From the IMG/VR virus record IMGVR_UViG_3300045996_000464, positions 1-64,000 of that record: a DNA stretch of 64,000 bases; one strand, 5' to 3'. This document shows, one piece after another, positions 26,922-33,921 of the stretch. Position 1 is the first letter of the stretch; every line of letters begins with the position of its first letter. The notes under the pieces were generated by a model that saw only the letters and a list, made by a program, of their open reading frames with translations, searched no databases and was not told the DNA's origin. The stretch comes from a virus. A program made the position numbers and the translations under genes.

Positions 26922-27275
26922 ATGGCACTGACTGCATCGGAGCGCGAGACGACCATCAACATGGTGGACGATCTGGATCACATCGTGATCAGCACGTCCC
27001 AGCGCGTCATGGTCACGCAGCTTCTCAACAACCCGAACGCCACGATCACCGAGGATGTCGTTTTCGACGGCACCCGCATGCTGACGGCTACGCTTCCGCT
27101 TGGCTCGATCACGGTGCGCAAGGCCGCAAAGGGTAGCATCCGCCGCGACAACGGCGGCAAGAAGCGCGAGATTACCGCTGCGCGCTGTGGCACCATCAAG
27201 GAAGACGGAAAGCCGTGCAAGGCCATCGCTGCCAAGGCGACGGGTTCCTGCCCCAAGCATCCGGCGAAGGTCTAG
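26922..27275 (+). CDS. Unknown protein with C-terminal zinc motif
   Basis: 117-aa protein: N-terminal helical/beta domain, a basic linker (K-K-R-E-I) and C-G-T-I-K-E-D-G-K-P-C...C-P-K-H, a compact zinc-knuckle motif. First gene of a three-gene set with good ribosome sites. Possibly nucleic-acid binding. Confidence 0.65.
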   Translation: MALTASERETTINMVDDLDHIVISTSQRVMVTQLLNNPNATITEDVVFDGTRMLTATLPLGSITVRKAAKGSIRRDNGGKKREITAARCGTIKEDGKPCKAIAAKATGSCPKHPAKV

Positions 27276-27283
27276 GAGGAAAC

Positions 27284-27376
27284 ATGAAGAACATCGTTGT
27301 CCTGATTCTCGATCCGCGTAGCTCGTTCAAGTCGGGCAATCAGGTTCCGTGGGTCTATCCGTTCAGCAAGAACTAG
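27284..27376 (+). CDS. Tiny protein, 30 aa
   Basis: 30-aa frame (MKNIVVLILDPRSSFK...) with AGGAGG 6 bases before ATG, between two clear genes. The strong ribosome site is the main support. Function unknown. Confidence 0.55.
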   Translation: MKNIVVLILDPRSSFKSGNQVPWVYPFSKN

Positions 27377-27386
27377 GGAGGGACTA

Positions 27387-27587
27387 ATGGCACAAAAGAA
27401 CGCAAAGATGGGACACGCAAAGATCAAGGGTGGCGGCAAGGAGGTAGGTTCGAAGGTGAACCATCGCGTCACCGGCTCTGTCTCTCGTGGTTACACCGTT
27501 GTGAACGCAGCGGGTGAGGATCAGGGCTACCGACGCAACATGTGGGACGCCATCGATCTTCGCAAGGCGCTTGACAGTCGCGGCTAA
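27387..27587 (+). CDS. Small basic protein, unknown
   Basis: 66-aa glycine- and lysine-rich protein, GGGAGG upstream. A promoter (TTGACA at 27571) overlaps its 3' end. Confidence 0.6.
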   Translation: MAQKNAKMGHAKIKGGGKEVGSKVNHRVTGSVSRGYTVVNAAGEDQGYRRNMWDAIDLRKALDSRG

Positions 27588-27599
27588 GTCTGTTAGACT
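27571..27599 (+). promoter_or_regulatory. Promoter before a short RNA
   Basis: TTGACA, 17-base spacer, TAGACT (27594-27599). RNA would begin near 27606, only about 50 bases before a strong terminator, so it may make a short noncoding RNA. Confidence 0.6.
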
Positions 27600-27619
27600 G
27601 TAGAAGGTGATGTTCCACC

Positions 27620-27660
27620 GGGGTGGGAGTTTCCTCCTTTCCTCCCACCCCAAATTTCTT
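27620..27660 (+). terminator. Rho-independent terminator
   Basis: GGGGTGGGAG / CTCCCACCCC, 10-bp stem with a 12-base loop, then AAATTTCTTTTT. Ends the holin-region operon before the RNA array. Confidence 0.8.
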
Positions 27661-27707
27661 TTTGTACGGACACTATAAAAGGGGCAACGAGAACCACTAA
27701 TATGTAC

Positions 27708-27736
27708 TTGACAGAGAGAACCCTGTCTGGTACACT
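27708..27736 (+). promoter_or_regulatory. Main promoter of the tRNA array
   Basis: Consensus TTGACA (27708-27713), 17-base spacer, TACACT (27731-27736). RNA starts near 27743, 14 bases before the first tRNA. Confidence 0.8.
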
Positions 27737-27756
27737 TTATAGACAGCAGTAAACTA

Positions 27757-27830
27757 GGGTCTTTAGCTCAGTGGAACAGAGCGGCGGTCTTCTAAACCGT
27801 AGGTCACAGGTTCGAATCCTGTAAGACTCA
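27757..27830 (+). tRNA. tRNA-Arg (TCT)
   Basis: Cloverleaf: acceptor GGGTCTT/AAGACTC, anticodon stem GCGGT/ACCGT with loop CTTCTAA, T-arm ACAGG-TTCGAAT-CCTGT, A73. No CCA encoded; next bases are CT. First gene of the array. Confidence 0.92.
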
Positions 27831-28274
27831 CTAGGATAGGCGGTTCGACTCCGCACCGAAAGGTTCCGGGAAAATCCGAACTTGACAGCAAGATCGTCAG
27901 GTGGTAGTATGTTGATAGGTGCCTCCGACTCATGTGCTGGCGAGTCAACTCACCGAAAGTTTGGTGGGTAGGATGCAAAACCAAGGCCGCTTCTACAGGG
28001 TCAAGGGGGAGCAGAGAGAGCCTTTCACTCAACACGAGTGAGAACACTGTAGTAGCGCGTGGGATTGAACTACCCGCTGAGTTGCAGAAGCATGAACGAA
28101 GACTCTAGGTTCCAACCTAGGGAAACCGAAAAATGTGGAAACTCAAAGGCGGCGGGTTAGCAAGTGGCCTTTGATATATTACATGCCCCGCGCTTCTAGA
28201 GTCTTCTGACTCGACATAGTGTGATGCGATTGGTAAACGAAGTCGCCAAGGCTTCCCTGACCATCACACCATAT
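27831..28274 (+). ncRNA. Gene-free structured tract with its own promoter
   Basis: 444 bases with no protein gene. A promoter (TTGACA 27882, N17, TAGTAT 27905) points into it, so RNA would start near 27911. Helices visible: GAAGACTCTAG (28098) with CTAGAGTCTTC (28196), CTAGG/CCTAG around 28105, CAAAGGC/GCCTTTG (28144/28167), GTGTGATG/CATCACAC (28219/28262). A T-arm-like hairpin lies at 27840-27854. Likely a structured RNA; family not recognised. Confidence 0.5.
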
Positions 28275-28347
28275 GGGGATGTAGCTCAGTTGGGAGAGCA
28301 ATTGCTTTGCACGCAATAGGTCGCGGGTTCGACTCCTGTCATCTCCA
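28275..28347 (+). tRNA. tRNA-Ala (TGC)
   Basis: Acceptor GGGGATG/CATCTCC, D-arm AGCTCAGTTGGGAGAGC, anticodon stem ATTGC/GCAAT with loop TTTGCAC, A73. One of two Ala(TGC) genes. Confidence 0.95.
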
Positions 28348-28633
28348 CTTTAGCGCTAAACGTCTGGGCATAGCCGTAAAACTAACCCTTCGGCAGGACG
28401 TATGATCCCAGGTTGAAATTTACTGCCCTCTCAAGATAATATCTCACGACCCGTGTAAGCCGGGTGGGGTGGTCATTTGCAAGACCCTCTCCGGGTAGGA
28501 GGCCCAGCCGATAGGGCAGACATCGGCGGTCGTTACAGGCCACACTGTAACAGGGTGCGCCCTAAACAGCGTAACACGTCCTGCGCAGCCCGTTGGAGCA
28601 TTGCGTTCCGCGAGGGATAGGCGGGGACACCAT
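28348..28633 (+). ncRNA. Structured spacer between tRNA-Ala and tRNA-Val
   Basis: 286 bases, no protein gene. Perfect hairpins include CCGAT/ATCGG (28508/28522) and GTTACAG-GCCACA-CTGTAAC (28532-28551), plus a GGGCA-rich stem region. Dense pairing suggests a folded RNA or a processed spacer. Confidence 0.4.
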
Positions 28634-28706
28634 AGGCAATTAGCTCAGTTGGGAGAGCGTCTGCTTTACACGCAGAGGGTCGGGGGTTCAAGTCCCTCAT
28701 TGCCTA
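28634..28706 (+). tRNA. tRNA-Val (TAC)
   Basis: Acceptor AGGCAAT/ATTGCCT, anticodon stem TCTGC/GCAGA with loop TTTACAC, T-loop TTCAAGT, A73. Followed by a CGTTCGG/CCGAACG hairpin. Confidence 0.94.
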
Positions 28707-28839
28707 CTAGCGTTCGGATTCTGACGACACCGAACGTGGTGCATACACCGAAAAGTCAGCGGTGGGTAACTCCTAGAGATATGCACAAGCCGTGGCAACT
28801 GTAGCGCTCCTGATGGAGTGGCGAACCCTGCGGCTCCAT

Positions 28840-28921
28840 GCAGATATGGCGGAATAGGTATACGCGCTGGTCTTAGAAACCAGTGGGGTGACCCATGCAG
28901 GTTCGATTCCTGTTATCTGCA
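28840..28921 (+). tRNA. tRNA-Leu (TAG)
   Basis: Class II tRNA: acceptor GCAGATA/TATCTGC, anticodon stem CTGGT/ACCAG with loop CTTAGAA, extra arm GGGTGACCC, A73. Reads CUA. Confidence 0.93.
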
Positions 28922-29052
28922 CTAGCTCTGGAAGGTCGAGACTTCGTAATTGCGGTCAGGCGCACAGAGCAGTAAGATCATCTCAGCAAGGTTTCTCAGG
29001 AGGGGATGGATAGCGGTTGCTGAGTGCTATCCATCCCCACAGGGGAATCCTC

Positions 29053-29126
29053 GGACGTGTAGCTAAGCGGCTCAAGGCAGGGGACTCTTAATCCCAAGAT
29101 CGTAGGTTCGAATCCTACCACGTTCA
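29053..29126 (+). tRNA. tRNA-Lys (CTT), copy 1
   Basis: Acceptor GGACGTG/CACGTTC, anticodon loop CTCTTAA closed by GGGA/TCCC, T-arm GTAGG-TTCGAAT-CCTAC, A73. One weak pair at the base of the anticodon stem. Confidence 0.85.
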
Positions 29127-29227
29127 TAGCAATGGGTACCGGGTAGTACGTGTGTGCGGCGTATCCGCATGGGCCATCGGTCAATCCGTCTAAGGTGTAC
29201 AACAGGAACCCGACTTCATTGCAATTA

Positions 29228-29299
29228 GGATGCATGGCAGATTGGTTATGCAGGCGGCTCTTAACCGTCGAGATGTGGGTTCGATTCCTACTGCATCCA
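29228..29299 (+). tRNA. tRNA-Lys (CTT), copy 2
   Basis: Acceptor GGATGCA/TGCATCC, anticodon stem GGCGG/CCGTC with loop CTCTTAA, A73. Sequence differs from copy 1, so it is not a recent tandem duplicate. Confidence 0.88.
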
Positions 29300-29355
29300 C
29301 TAGTGTGGCCGGGGGCGTTCAGCCCTAAGGTAGCCGCAAGGCAAGGGAGTCTACG

Positions 29356-29456
29356 GACTCACTAGGTTCTAGTGACCTAGCCCTACGTCACACGCAATAG
29401 TAGCTGGTCGTGCGCCTATGACGGGCGTACATAGGGTTCGATTCCCTAGTGAGCCT
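29356..29456 (+). tRNA. tRNA-like element, degenerate or interrupted
   Basis: About 101 nt. A T-arm (TAGGG-TTCGATT-CCCTA) and 3' acceptor GTGAGCC match an upstream GACTCAC with one mismatch, but the middle is too long and contains GTGCGCC/GGCGTAC and CACTAG/CTAGTG hairpins instead of a normal anticodon arm. No loop with U33 and a good stem is found. Probably a tRNA with an insertion, or a pseudogene. Confidence 0.4.
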
Positions 29457-29508
29457 GGAAGGGTCTACCGAGGGCGGCGTGGCAGAAACCACGGATCAGT
29501 GAAGTTTA

Positions 29509-29588
29509 GTCCGTATGCTGGAATTGGTATACAGGCACGGTTGAGAGCCGTGTGCGGAAGCATCCGAGTTCGACTCTCGGTACGGACA
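29509..29588 (+). tRNA. tRNA-Leu (GAG)
   Basis: Class II: acceptor GTCCGTA/TACGGAC, anticodon stem CACGG/CCGTG with loop TTGAGAG, A73. Reads CUC/CUU. Confidence 0.93.
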
Positions 29589-29632
29589 TAGAAAGACCAA
29601 GATGCGAACGGTAATGTGTGGAGGTAATTCAC

Positions 29633-29695
29633 ATGACACTTGGTGGAATTCTAGTTGTAATTCTGATTGTTCTTGTTCTGCTCTGGCTACTCTAA
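29633..29695 (+). CDS. 20-aa membrane peptide
   Basis: MTLGGILVVILIVLVLLWLL, a single hydrophobic helix, with GGAGGT 8 bases before ATG. Sits between two tRNAs. A similar mini membrane protein is at 39766. The ribosome site makes it credible despite its size; function unknown. Confidence 0.6.
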   Translation: MTLGGILVVILIVLVLLWLL

Positions 29696-29712
29696 AGGCA
29701 CAGAGCAGCCTA

Positions 29713-29786
29713 GTTCACGTAGCTCAGTCCGGTAGAGCTTTCGGTTGAAGCCCGAAGAGTCGGCGGTTCAAATCCGTCCGTGAACA
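29713..29786 (+). tRNA. tRNA-Phe (GAA)
   Basis: Acceptor GTTCACG/CGTGAAC, anticodon stem TTCGG/CCGAA with loop TTGAAGC, T-loop TTCAAAT, A73. Confidence 0.94.
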
Positions 29787-30197
29787 CCTTTTGGAACCAC
29801 CTTCCCTGGGCAAAGCGGTAGCTCCGTGCGCCCTTATGGGTTGGTGGGTGGTATGGCGGAAAAGCGCCTAGTTGCCTTCTCGCAAGGCGGGTGGCTAGGT
29901 GTTGAACGCACGTCTGGCGAAAATCCTGGGCAACCAGGATGAGTAGTAGTCGAATGAAAGCATCATTGTTGTACCCAGGGGCTACCGCTGAGGGAGGCAA
30001 TGGTGTGGGCGAGGCGCAACCTCGTACAGCGATGGCGCGGCAGCGCAGGAATGGTCGGAGAGAAACCTATGATAAAGGCAGCTTTGCCTCTCCGTGTGGG
30101 ATGCCAAGACCCACTATCACATCCAAATCCTTTGATTGGATAGGACGACAGGGAGATACCACTGGGTGGTGTCGAGGCAGACAATTCTCCCATCCAT
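29787..30197 (+). ncRNA. Large structured RNA candidate
   Basis: 411 bases without a gene, packed with perfect hairpins: CCTAG(GCCTT/AAGGC)CTAGG nested at 29867-29899, ATCCTGG-GCAA-CCAGGAT at 29923-29940 (GNRA loop), GGAGAG/CTCTCC (30057/30088), GTGGG/CCCAC (30096/30110), ATCCAA/TTGGAT (30121/30136). Size, tRNA neighbours and phage setting recall ornate large RNAs such as GOLLD or ROOL, but I cannot confirm a family by eye. Confidence 0.55.
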
Positions 30198-30271
30198 GCC
30201 CCATTGGATTAGTGGTTTAGATCGCTGCCCTCTCAAGGCAGAGAACACGGGTTCGAATCCCGTATGGGGTG
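30198..30271 (+). tRNA. tRNA-Glu (CTC)
   Basis: Acceptor GCCCCAT/ATGGGGT, anticodon stem CTGCC/GGCAG with loop CTCTCAA, T-arm ACGGG-TTCGAAT-CCCGT, G73. Confidence 0.93.
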
Positions 30272-30373
30272 CTAGCTCAATGAAGGTGGGCCGCTTTCAT
30301 TCAAAACAGACTGGAATGGGCACTCACCAGAGAGTAACCGTAGGAAAATTATATGCTCCTGCGGGTTATTTGA

Positions 30374-30444
30374 TGGCGTATCGTCTAATGGTAAGACGCG
30401 GGGCTGTTAACTCCGTTATTCAGGTTCGAATCCTGGTATGCCAG
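30374..30444 (+). tRNA. tRNA-Asn (GTT), copy 1
   Basis: Acceptor TGGCGTA/TATGCCA, anticodon stem CGGGG/CTCCG with loop CTGTTAA, G73. Confidence 0.93.
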
Positions 30445-30554
30445 CTAAAATGAACCAGAGATGACGGGAACGACTTAGGGCGGGGGAGTTTCCCTCGTGA
30501 ACAGCGAAAACTGTCGGAGAGAAAACTGGAAATCTGCGCCCTTGAAAGGCGTAG

Positions 30555-30627
30555 ACGTGTGTAGCTCAGTCAGGGAGAGCGGTCGGCTTTCAACCGATGG
30601 TCGTGGGTTCAAATCCCACCACAATGC
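30555..30627 (+). tRNA. tRNA-Glu (TTC), broken acceptor stem
   Basis: D-arm, anticodon stem GTCGG/CCGAT with loop CTTTCAA and T-arm GTGGG-TTCAAAT-CCCAC are intact. The acceptor pairs only at its inner 4 positions; the outer three (ACG against ATG) do not pair. A sound Glu(TTC) gene is present at 37784, so this may be a decaying duplicate. Confidence 0.6.
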
Positions 30628-30692
30628 AGACTTAATGGCGTGCTGCACGATCCGCAGCCGTGAAGCCTAGTCACGATACGACGGGCAATTAA

Positions 30693-30764
30693 TCCCGGAT
30701 GGCGAAGAGGAAACGCAGGCGGCTGTTAACCGTCCATTCGTAGGTTCGAATCCTACTCTGGGAG
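30693..30764 (+). tRNA. tRNA-Asn (GTT), copy 2
   Basis: Acceptor TCCCGGA/TCTGGGA, anticodon stem GGCGG/CCGTC with loop CTGTTAA, T-arm GTAGG-TTCGAAT-CCTAC, G73. Confidence 0.9.
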
Positions 30765-31161
30765 CTAGTCTCGTAAGCAACACAGGAGATGAGCATGAAG
30801 TAATGTAACAACCCTGCGTCCATAGGACACGAGGCGCGTGGCCACGAAGACCAAACCATGTTAGCCTTGAGGGAACACCTTATGTGGTTGGGGTGAATGT
30901 TACTGTCAGCCGAAGCGGGATCACGTCGCCAAGGAAGCCGGGAACGTCTTGCTAGGCAGCTAGTGCCATTGCGGTAACAGCTAGCTGTTGGGCCTAGTAC
31001 AGCGAAAACTGTGCGGAGGGTCGCCCGTAAGGTAACGTTGATTATATTTGGTTTTGCTTCCCGTCGCTGCATTGCGGCTGGCGGGACATTCATTTAGATG
31101 CTATTTATAGCTGGGCGGACAGCTAGAGCCGGGGTGATAAGCGTCGGCATCCGTCAACCTA
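30765..31161 (+). ncRNA. Structured tract between tRNA-Asn and tRNA-Ser
   Basis: 397 bases without a clear gene. Nested helices CTAGGC/GCCTAG and CAGCTAG/CTAGCTG (30952-30997), ACAGCGAAAACTGT hairpin (30999-31012) also found at 30501-30514, and a CCCG/CGGG stem near 31050-31085. Likely RNA structure rather than coding DNA. Confidence 0.42.
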
Positions 31162-31249
31162 GGAGCGGTCGCATAGTTGGCCGATTGCGCGGGTTTGCTA
31201 AACCCGTATGTCTGAAAGGGCATCCAGGGTTCGAATCCCTGTCGCTCCG
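31162..31249 (+). tRNA. tRNA-Ser (GCT)
   Basis: Class II: acceptor GGAGCGG/TCGCTCC, anticodon stem CGGGT/ACCCG with loop TTGCTAA, long extra arm, G73. Confidence 0.94.
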
Positions 31250-31314
31250 TAGCTAGAAGTCGTCTCGCCGGTAAAGCCACAGGCTGTAAAGCGGAACCGT
31301 TCTCTAGCTTACTT

Positions 31315-31396
31315 GGAATGTGTCCGGGTGGTGAGGGCGCTGTCTTGAAAACAGTTGCGTCGTGAGGCGTTGCAGGTTCGAATCCTGTGCATTCCG
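31315..31396 (+). tRNA. tRNA-Ser (TGA)
   Basis: Class II: acceptor GGAATGT/GCATTCC, anticodon stem GCTGT/ACAGT with loop CTTGAAA, extra arm GCGTCGTGAGGCGT, G73. Confidence 0.94.
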
Positions 31397-31490
31397 TAGA
31401 GTTAGTCCCGGTGTGTTGGCCCGTACAGCCAGAGTCCGGGCTTGACTAGGTTGATCGCCTAGGATTGCAGCATCAGAACCGCTAACTCGT

Positions 31491-31577
31491 GGTTACATCG
31501 CATAGTGGTCTAGTGCGCCCGCTTGGAAAGCGGGTTGGGAGGAAATGCCCTCGTAGGTTCGAATCCTACTGTAACCG
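31491..31577 (+). tRNA. tRNA-Ser (GGA)
   Basis: Class II: acceptor GGTTACA/TGTAACC, anticodon stem CCCGC/GCGGG with loop TTGGAAA, extra arm, G73. Third of three neighbouring Ser tRNAs. Confidence 0.94.
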
Positions 31578-31755
31578 TAGAGAAGATTGTAGACGATCTT
31601 GCAGTCGAAGGAATGTGTCGCCTGAGCAAGCAGCCGCATTCCAGTCTTCTCTTTAGTTTAGGTCATAGTAAGATGCGTTCGACTCGCATTGAAAGCTTGG
31701 TGTGTCGCAGGGTCGTGCTGGCCAGCCCTCTGCGTGACTCCCTGATCTAAAGCTT

Positions 31756-31826
31756 GCGCGATACAGTCATGGCGACGAGTGGGCCTCCAAAACCTTACTG
31801 AGCGGGTTCGACTCCTGCATCGCGTG
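31756..31826 (+). tRNA. tRNA-Trp (CCA), weak anticodon stem
   Basis: Acceptor GCGCGAT/ATCGCGT and T-arm GCGGG-TTCGACT-CCTGC are sound; G73 fits Trp. The loop CTCCAAA is the usual Trp loop but its stem has only three good pairs (GGG/CCT) and the D-arm is short (GTC/GAC). An alternative six-pair stem would leave a 10-nt loop. Confidence 0.7.
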
Positions 31827-31976
31827 CTAAGTCCTTTGTTGCTTGCCGTCCGTGAGGTATCTAGAACCGTAGCGGGTAGCTCAGGGTTAGATTCCCTGAT
31901 AGGGCCACAGCGCCCTAGGCTGAGGGAACCACGCCCTTAAAGCGTGGTATTCTCGGCAACACTGGACTCCGGTTTA

Positions 31977-32049
31977 GCATCGGGCGCGTCCGGTAGATGC
32001 AGCCGAGCTTATATCTCGGCAAGAGCAGGTTCGACTCCTGACCGATGTA
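31977..32049 (+). tRNA. tRNA-Ile (TAT)
   Basis: Acceptor GCATCGG/CCGATGT, anticodon stem CCGAG/CTCGG with loop CTTATAT, T-loop TTCGACT, A73. A UAU anticodon reads the rare AUA codon without needing lysidine modification. Confidence 0.88.
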
Positions 32050-32167
32050 CTCTAGTGTGGCTACGTTGTGCTTGCTGGCACCATGGCAGGAAACTGAGGC
32101 TGACCGTCCCTGGCGTAGATGCGCACCACACTGGAATATTAACACCCTCTCTGACGTTGGAGTAAGT

Positions 32168-32428
32168 ATGGAAAAGACACTGTACAAGTTCTACGCAGAC
32201 TGGTGCGGGCCGTGCAAGATCATGAATCCAGTGGTTGACAAACTAGTAAAGACTCATGGTCTGGTGTTGGTGTCTGTCAACATTGACGACGAACCACATC
32301 GCGCGCACGATCACGATGTACGATCCATTCCTACGCTCGTCTTAGAGCATGAGGATGGCAGCAAGACTCGCGTGGTAGGCGTAAGGCCGTACTATGCAAC
32401 CGAGCAGGCGCTAGGCTTAACCGCTTAG
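32168..32428 (+). CDS. Thioredoxin-like protein
   Basis: 86-aa minimal thioredoxin with W-C-G-P-C at residues 12-16 and cis-Pro segment S-I-P-T-L-V. GGAG lies 6 bases before ATG. Shorter than cellular thioredoxins (~105 aa) because the first beta strand is missing. It could reduce the class II ribonucleotide reductase encoded at 44020. Located between tRNA genes. Confidence 0.9.
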   Translation: MEKTLYKFYADWCGPCKIMNPVVDKLVKTHGLVLVSVNIDDEPHRAHDHDVRSIPTLVLEHEDGSKTRVVGVRPYYATEQALGLTA

Positions 32429-32440
32429 CGTTTGCACCAT

Positions 32441-32517
32441 AGACGTGTATACCCTCGCTCTGATAAGGCGTAGAAAGGTTAGCAGGTTACACAGTGGTTC
32501 GAATCCACTCACGTCTA
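32441..32517 (+). tRNA. tRNA-Ile-like (GAT) without a D-arm
   Basis: Acceptor AGACGTG/CACGTCT is perfect and the T-arm AGTGG-TTCGAAT-CCACT is canonical, total 77 nt. The only good anticodon arm is CGCT-CTGATAA-GGCG (GAT), which begins 7 bases after the acceptor, leaving no room for a D-arm; a ~21-nt segment follows before the T-arm. Could be a D-armless tRNA, or a damaged one. Confidence 0.5.
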
Positions 32518-32864
32518 CTGGCGAAAGCCAATGTCAGGGCAATGCCTATGGACGTAGCGCTAGCCGCGACCATGGAACCGAAGGTCAGATTGGATCGTTC
32601 TTAGATGGCCGGACTTTTCCGGTCTGCCGTTCGTGAAAACTGAAACCGAAATCCATGAGATGCTAGTAGGCGCGGGTACTGGCACCCTTTTTAGAAAGAA
32701 TGGCAATGCAGTAAGTGATTACAATTGGAGAAAGTGGCCGAACCCAACGGTGACCACGAGAACGTCTTGACACAAAGTGGACGAAAGGCTTAATTAGCTG
32801 AGTAGGTAGAAGCGGGTCGAGCGAAAAGCGTGCGAGTTGATCGGTGACGCATTGCCAGTTTTAT
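32518..32864 (+). other. Gene-free leader of the tmRNA
   Basis: 347 bases with no credible gene. Holds TGGC-GAAA-GCCA (32519-32530) and CCGGA/TCCGG (32609/32618) hairpins and a D-arm-like TTAGCTGAGTAGGTAGAAGC near 32793, perhaps a tRNA remnant. Confidence 0.4.
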
Positions 32865-33203
32865 GGGGATGAAATGGTATCGATTGCCAAGTAAATGGCA
32901 TAGTTGCGAGCAGTGGTGACCGAGGCCACTTAAATCACGGTCAAACCAATAAATGCAGAGAACACTTCTGTAGCAGACACCTTCCCGGCCGAATGGGCTG
33001 AGGATCGTCTAGCCGTCGCTGCGTAAACGGATCAACAGAAACGCAGTCCAATGGGACACCCGCGAGGCCATCCTAAATACAACGGGTCTTGCTGATTAAG
33101 GCGGCTCTTGCAGCCGTAACGGGACGCGGCACCTTAGCCAGCTACGCTCGTAGACGCTAGTTGTTTCTTGTGTAAGACGCGAGTTCGACTCTCGCCATCT
33201 CCA
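32865..33203 (+). ncRNA. ssrA: tmRNA
   Basis: 339 nt. The ends form a tRNA-like domain: GGGGATG pairs with CATCTCC, T-arm GCGAG-TTCGACT-CTCGC, A203. The 5' part GGGGATGAAATGGTATCGA is typical of tmRNA. A tag frame runs from a likely GCA resume codon at 32955 to TAA at 33024, giving 23 coded residues beginning AENTSVADTF and ending LAVAA, a hydrophobic degron. It would rescue stalled ribosomes. The tag is longer than most bacterial tags (~10-15). Confidence 0.9.
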
Positions 33204-33315
33204 CTTAAGTGTATCGCCCGCCCAATGCCGGTTGCCGCTGGCTACGGGGCAACGGGTACGGCGGCAACCGTATTCACAATATCGGCTGTAGGCCGAGGCG
33301 GTAGGTTATGAATCA

Positions 33316-33388
33316 AGCGGGTTACCATTCTGGTGAAAACGGGAGTCTCATAAGCTCTCCCAGACGGGTTCGATCCCCGTACCCGCTC
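33316..33388 (+). tRNA. tRNA-Met-like (CAT), unusual D-arm
   Basis: Acceptor AGCGGGT/ACCCGCT, anticodon stem GGAGT/GCTCT with loop CTCATAA, T-arm ACGGG-TTCGATC-CCCGT, C73. The D-region lacks the usual GG-containing loop and instead folds as ACCA-TTC-TGGT. Could be Met or a CAU tRNA modified to read AUA. Confidence 0.75.
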
Positions 33389-33437
33389 CCTTCGTCGCCT
33401 ATCCGGTTAGGCTAATAACCCCGGTGTGGCGGCTCCT

Positions 33438-33509
33438 GGCACCTTGACCGAGTGGTTTAGGTAGTGGACTGCAAACCCACGCACGCGAGTTCGATTCTCG
33501 CAGGTGCCT
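33438..33509 (+). tRNA. tRNA-Cys (GCA)
   Basis: Acceptor GGCACCT/AGGTGCC, anticodon loop CTGCAAA closed by GTGG/CCAC, T-arm GCGAG-TTCGATT-CTCGC, T73 as in bacterial tRNA-Cys. Confidence 0.92.
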
Positions 33510-33563
33510 TGTGGTAACCCGATCAAATGACAGTCGTCATTCCTAAACTATCGGGAGGTTGTC

Positions 33564-33875
33564 ATGACCGTATACTACAGCCCTGAGCAGTGGAACCTAG
33601 AGCCGTTCGCGGAACTAGAGTTGACTGAGCCGGACTATAGCTTCGATCTGGTGGTCGTGTGGCGACACAAGGACACTGGCGAGTTGTACTTCGCTCAAGA
33701 CTCAGGATGTTCGTGCCCTTCTCCGTTCGAAGACTTCACTAGCATCGATGATCTGATCCTCTTGTCTACGGACAACGATTACGATTGCTTGATGCGTGTG
33801 ACGGATCGAGCGGACAACCGCGCGAATCGTGTGAGCTTTCTACGGAAGGTTCACGCGGCGATGCAGACTGGATGA
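33564..33875 (+). CDS. Conserved-looking phage protein with C-S-C-P motif
   Basis: 103-aa protein: V-V-V-W-R-H-K-D-T-G-E-L-Y-F-A-Q-D-S-G-C-S-C-P-S-P-F. I have an impression of similar small proteins in actinobacteriophages, all of unknown function. GGGAGG upstream of ATG. Lies between tRNA-Cys and tRNA-Leu. Confidence 0.75.
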   Translation: MTVYYSPEQWNLEPFAELELTEPDYSFDLVVVWRHKDTGELYFAQDSGCSCPSPFEDFTSIDDLILLSTDNDYDCLMRVTDRADNRANRVSFLRKVHAAMQTG

Positions 33876-33921
33876 TGGAACGGTTGCATGTTCGACCCAT
33901 GCGCGTCCGCTGCTCGCACAA

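Noticed and set aside
27838-27856. T-arm-like hairpin after the first tRNA as a tRNA half
   Set aside because: Only a four-pair stem and no acceptor or anticodon partner found.
28098-28206. Group I intron
   Set aside because: No recognisable P3-P7 core (P, Q, R, S elements) and the tract is too short.
31660-31700. T-arm-like ATGCG-TTCGACT-CGCAT as a tRNA
   Set aside because: No matching acceptor strand upstream or downstream and no anticodon arm; kept as an orphan hairpin only.
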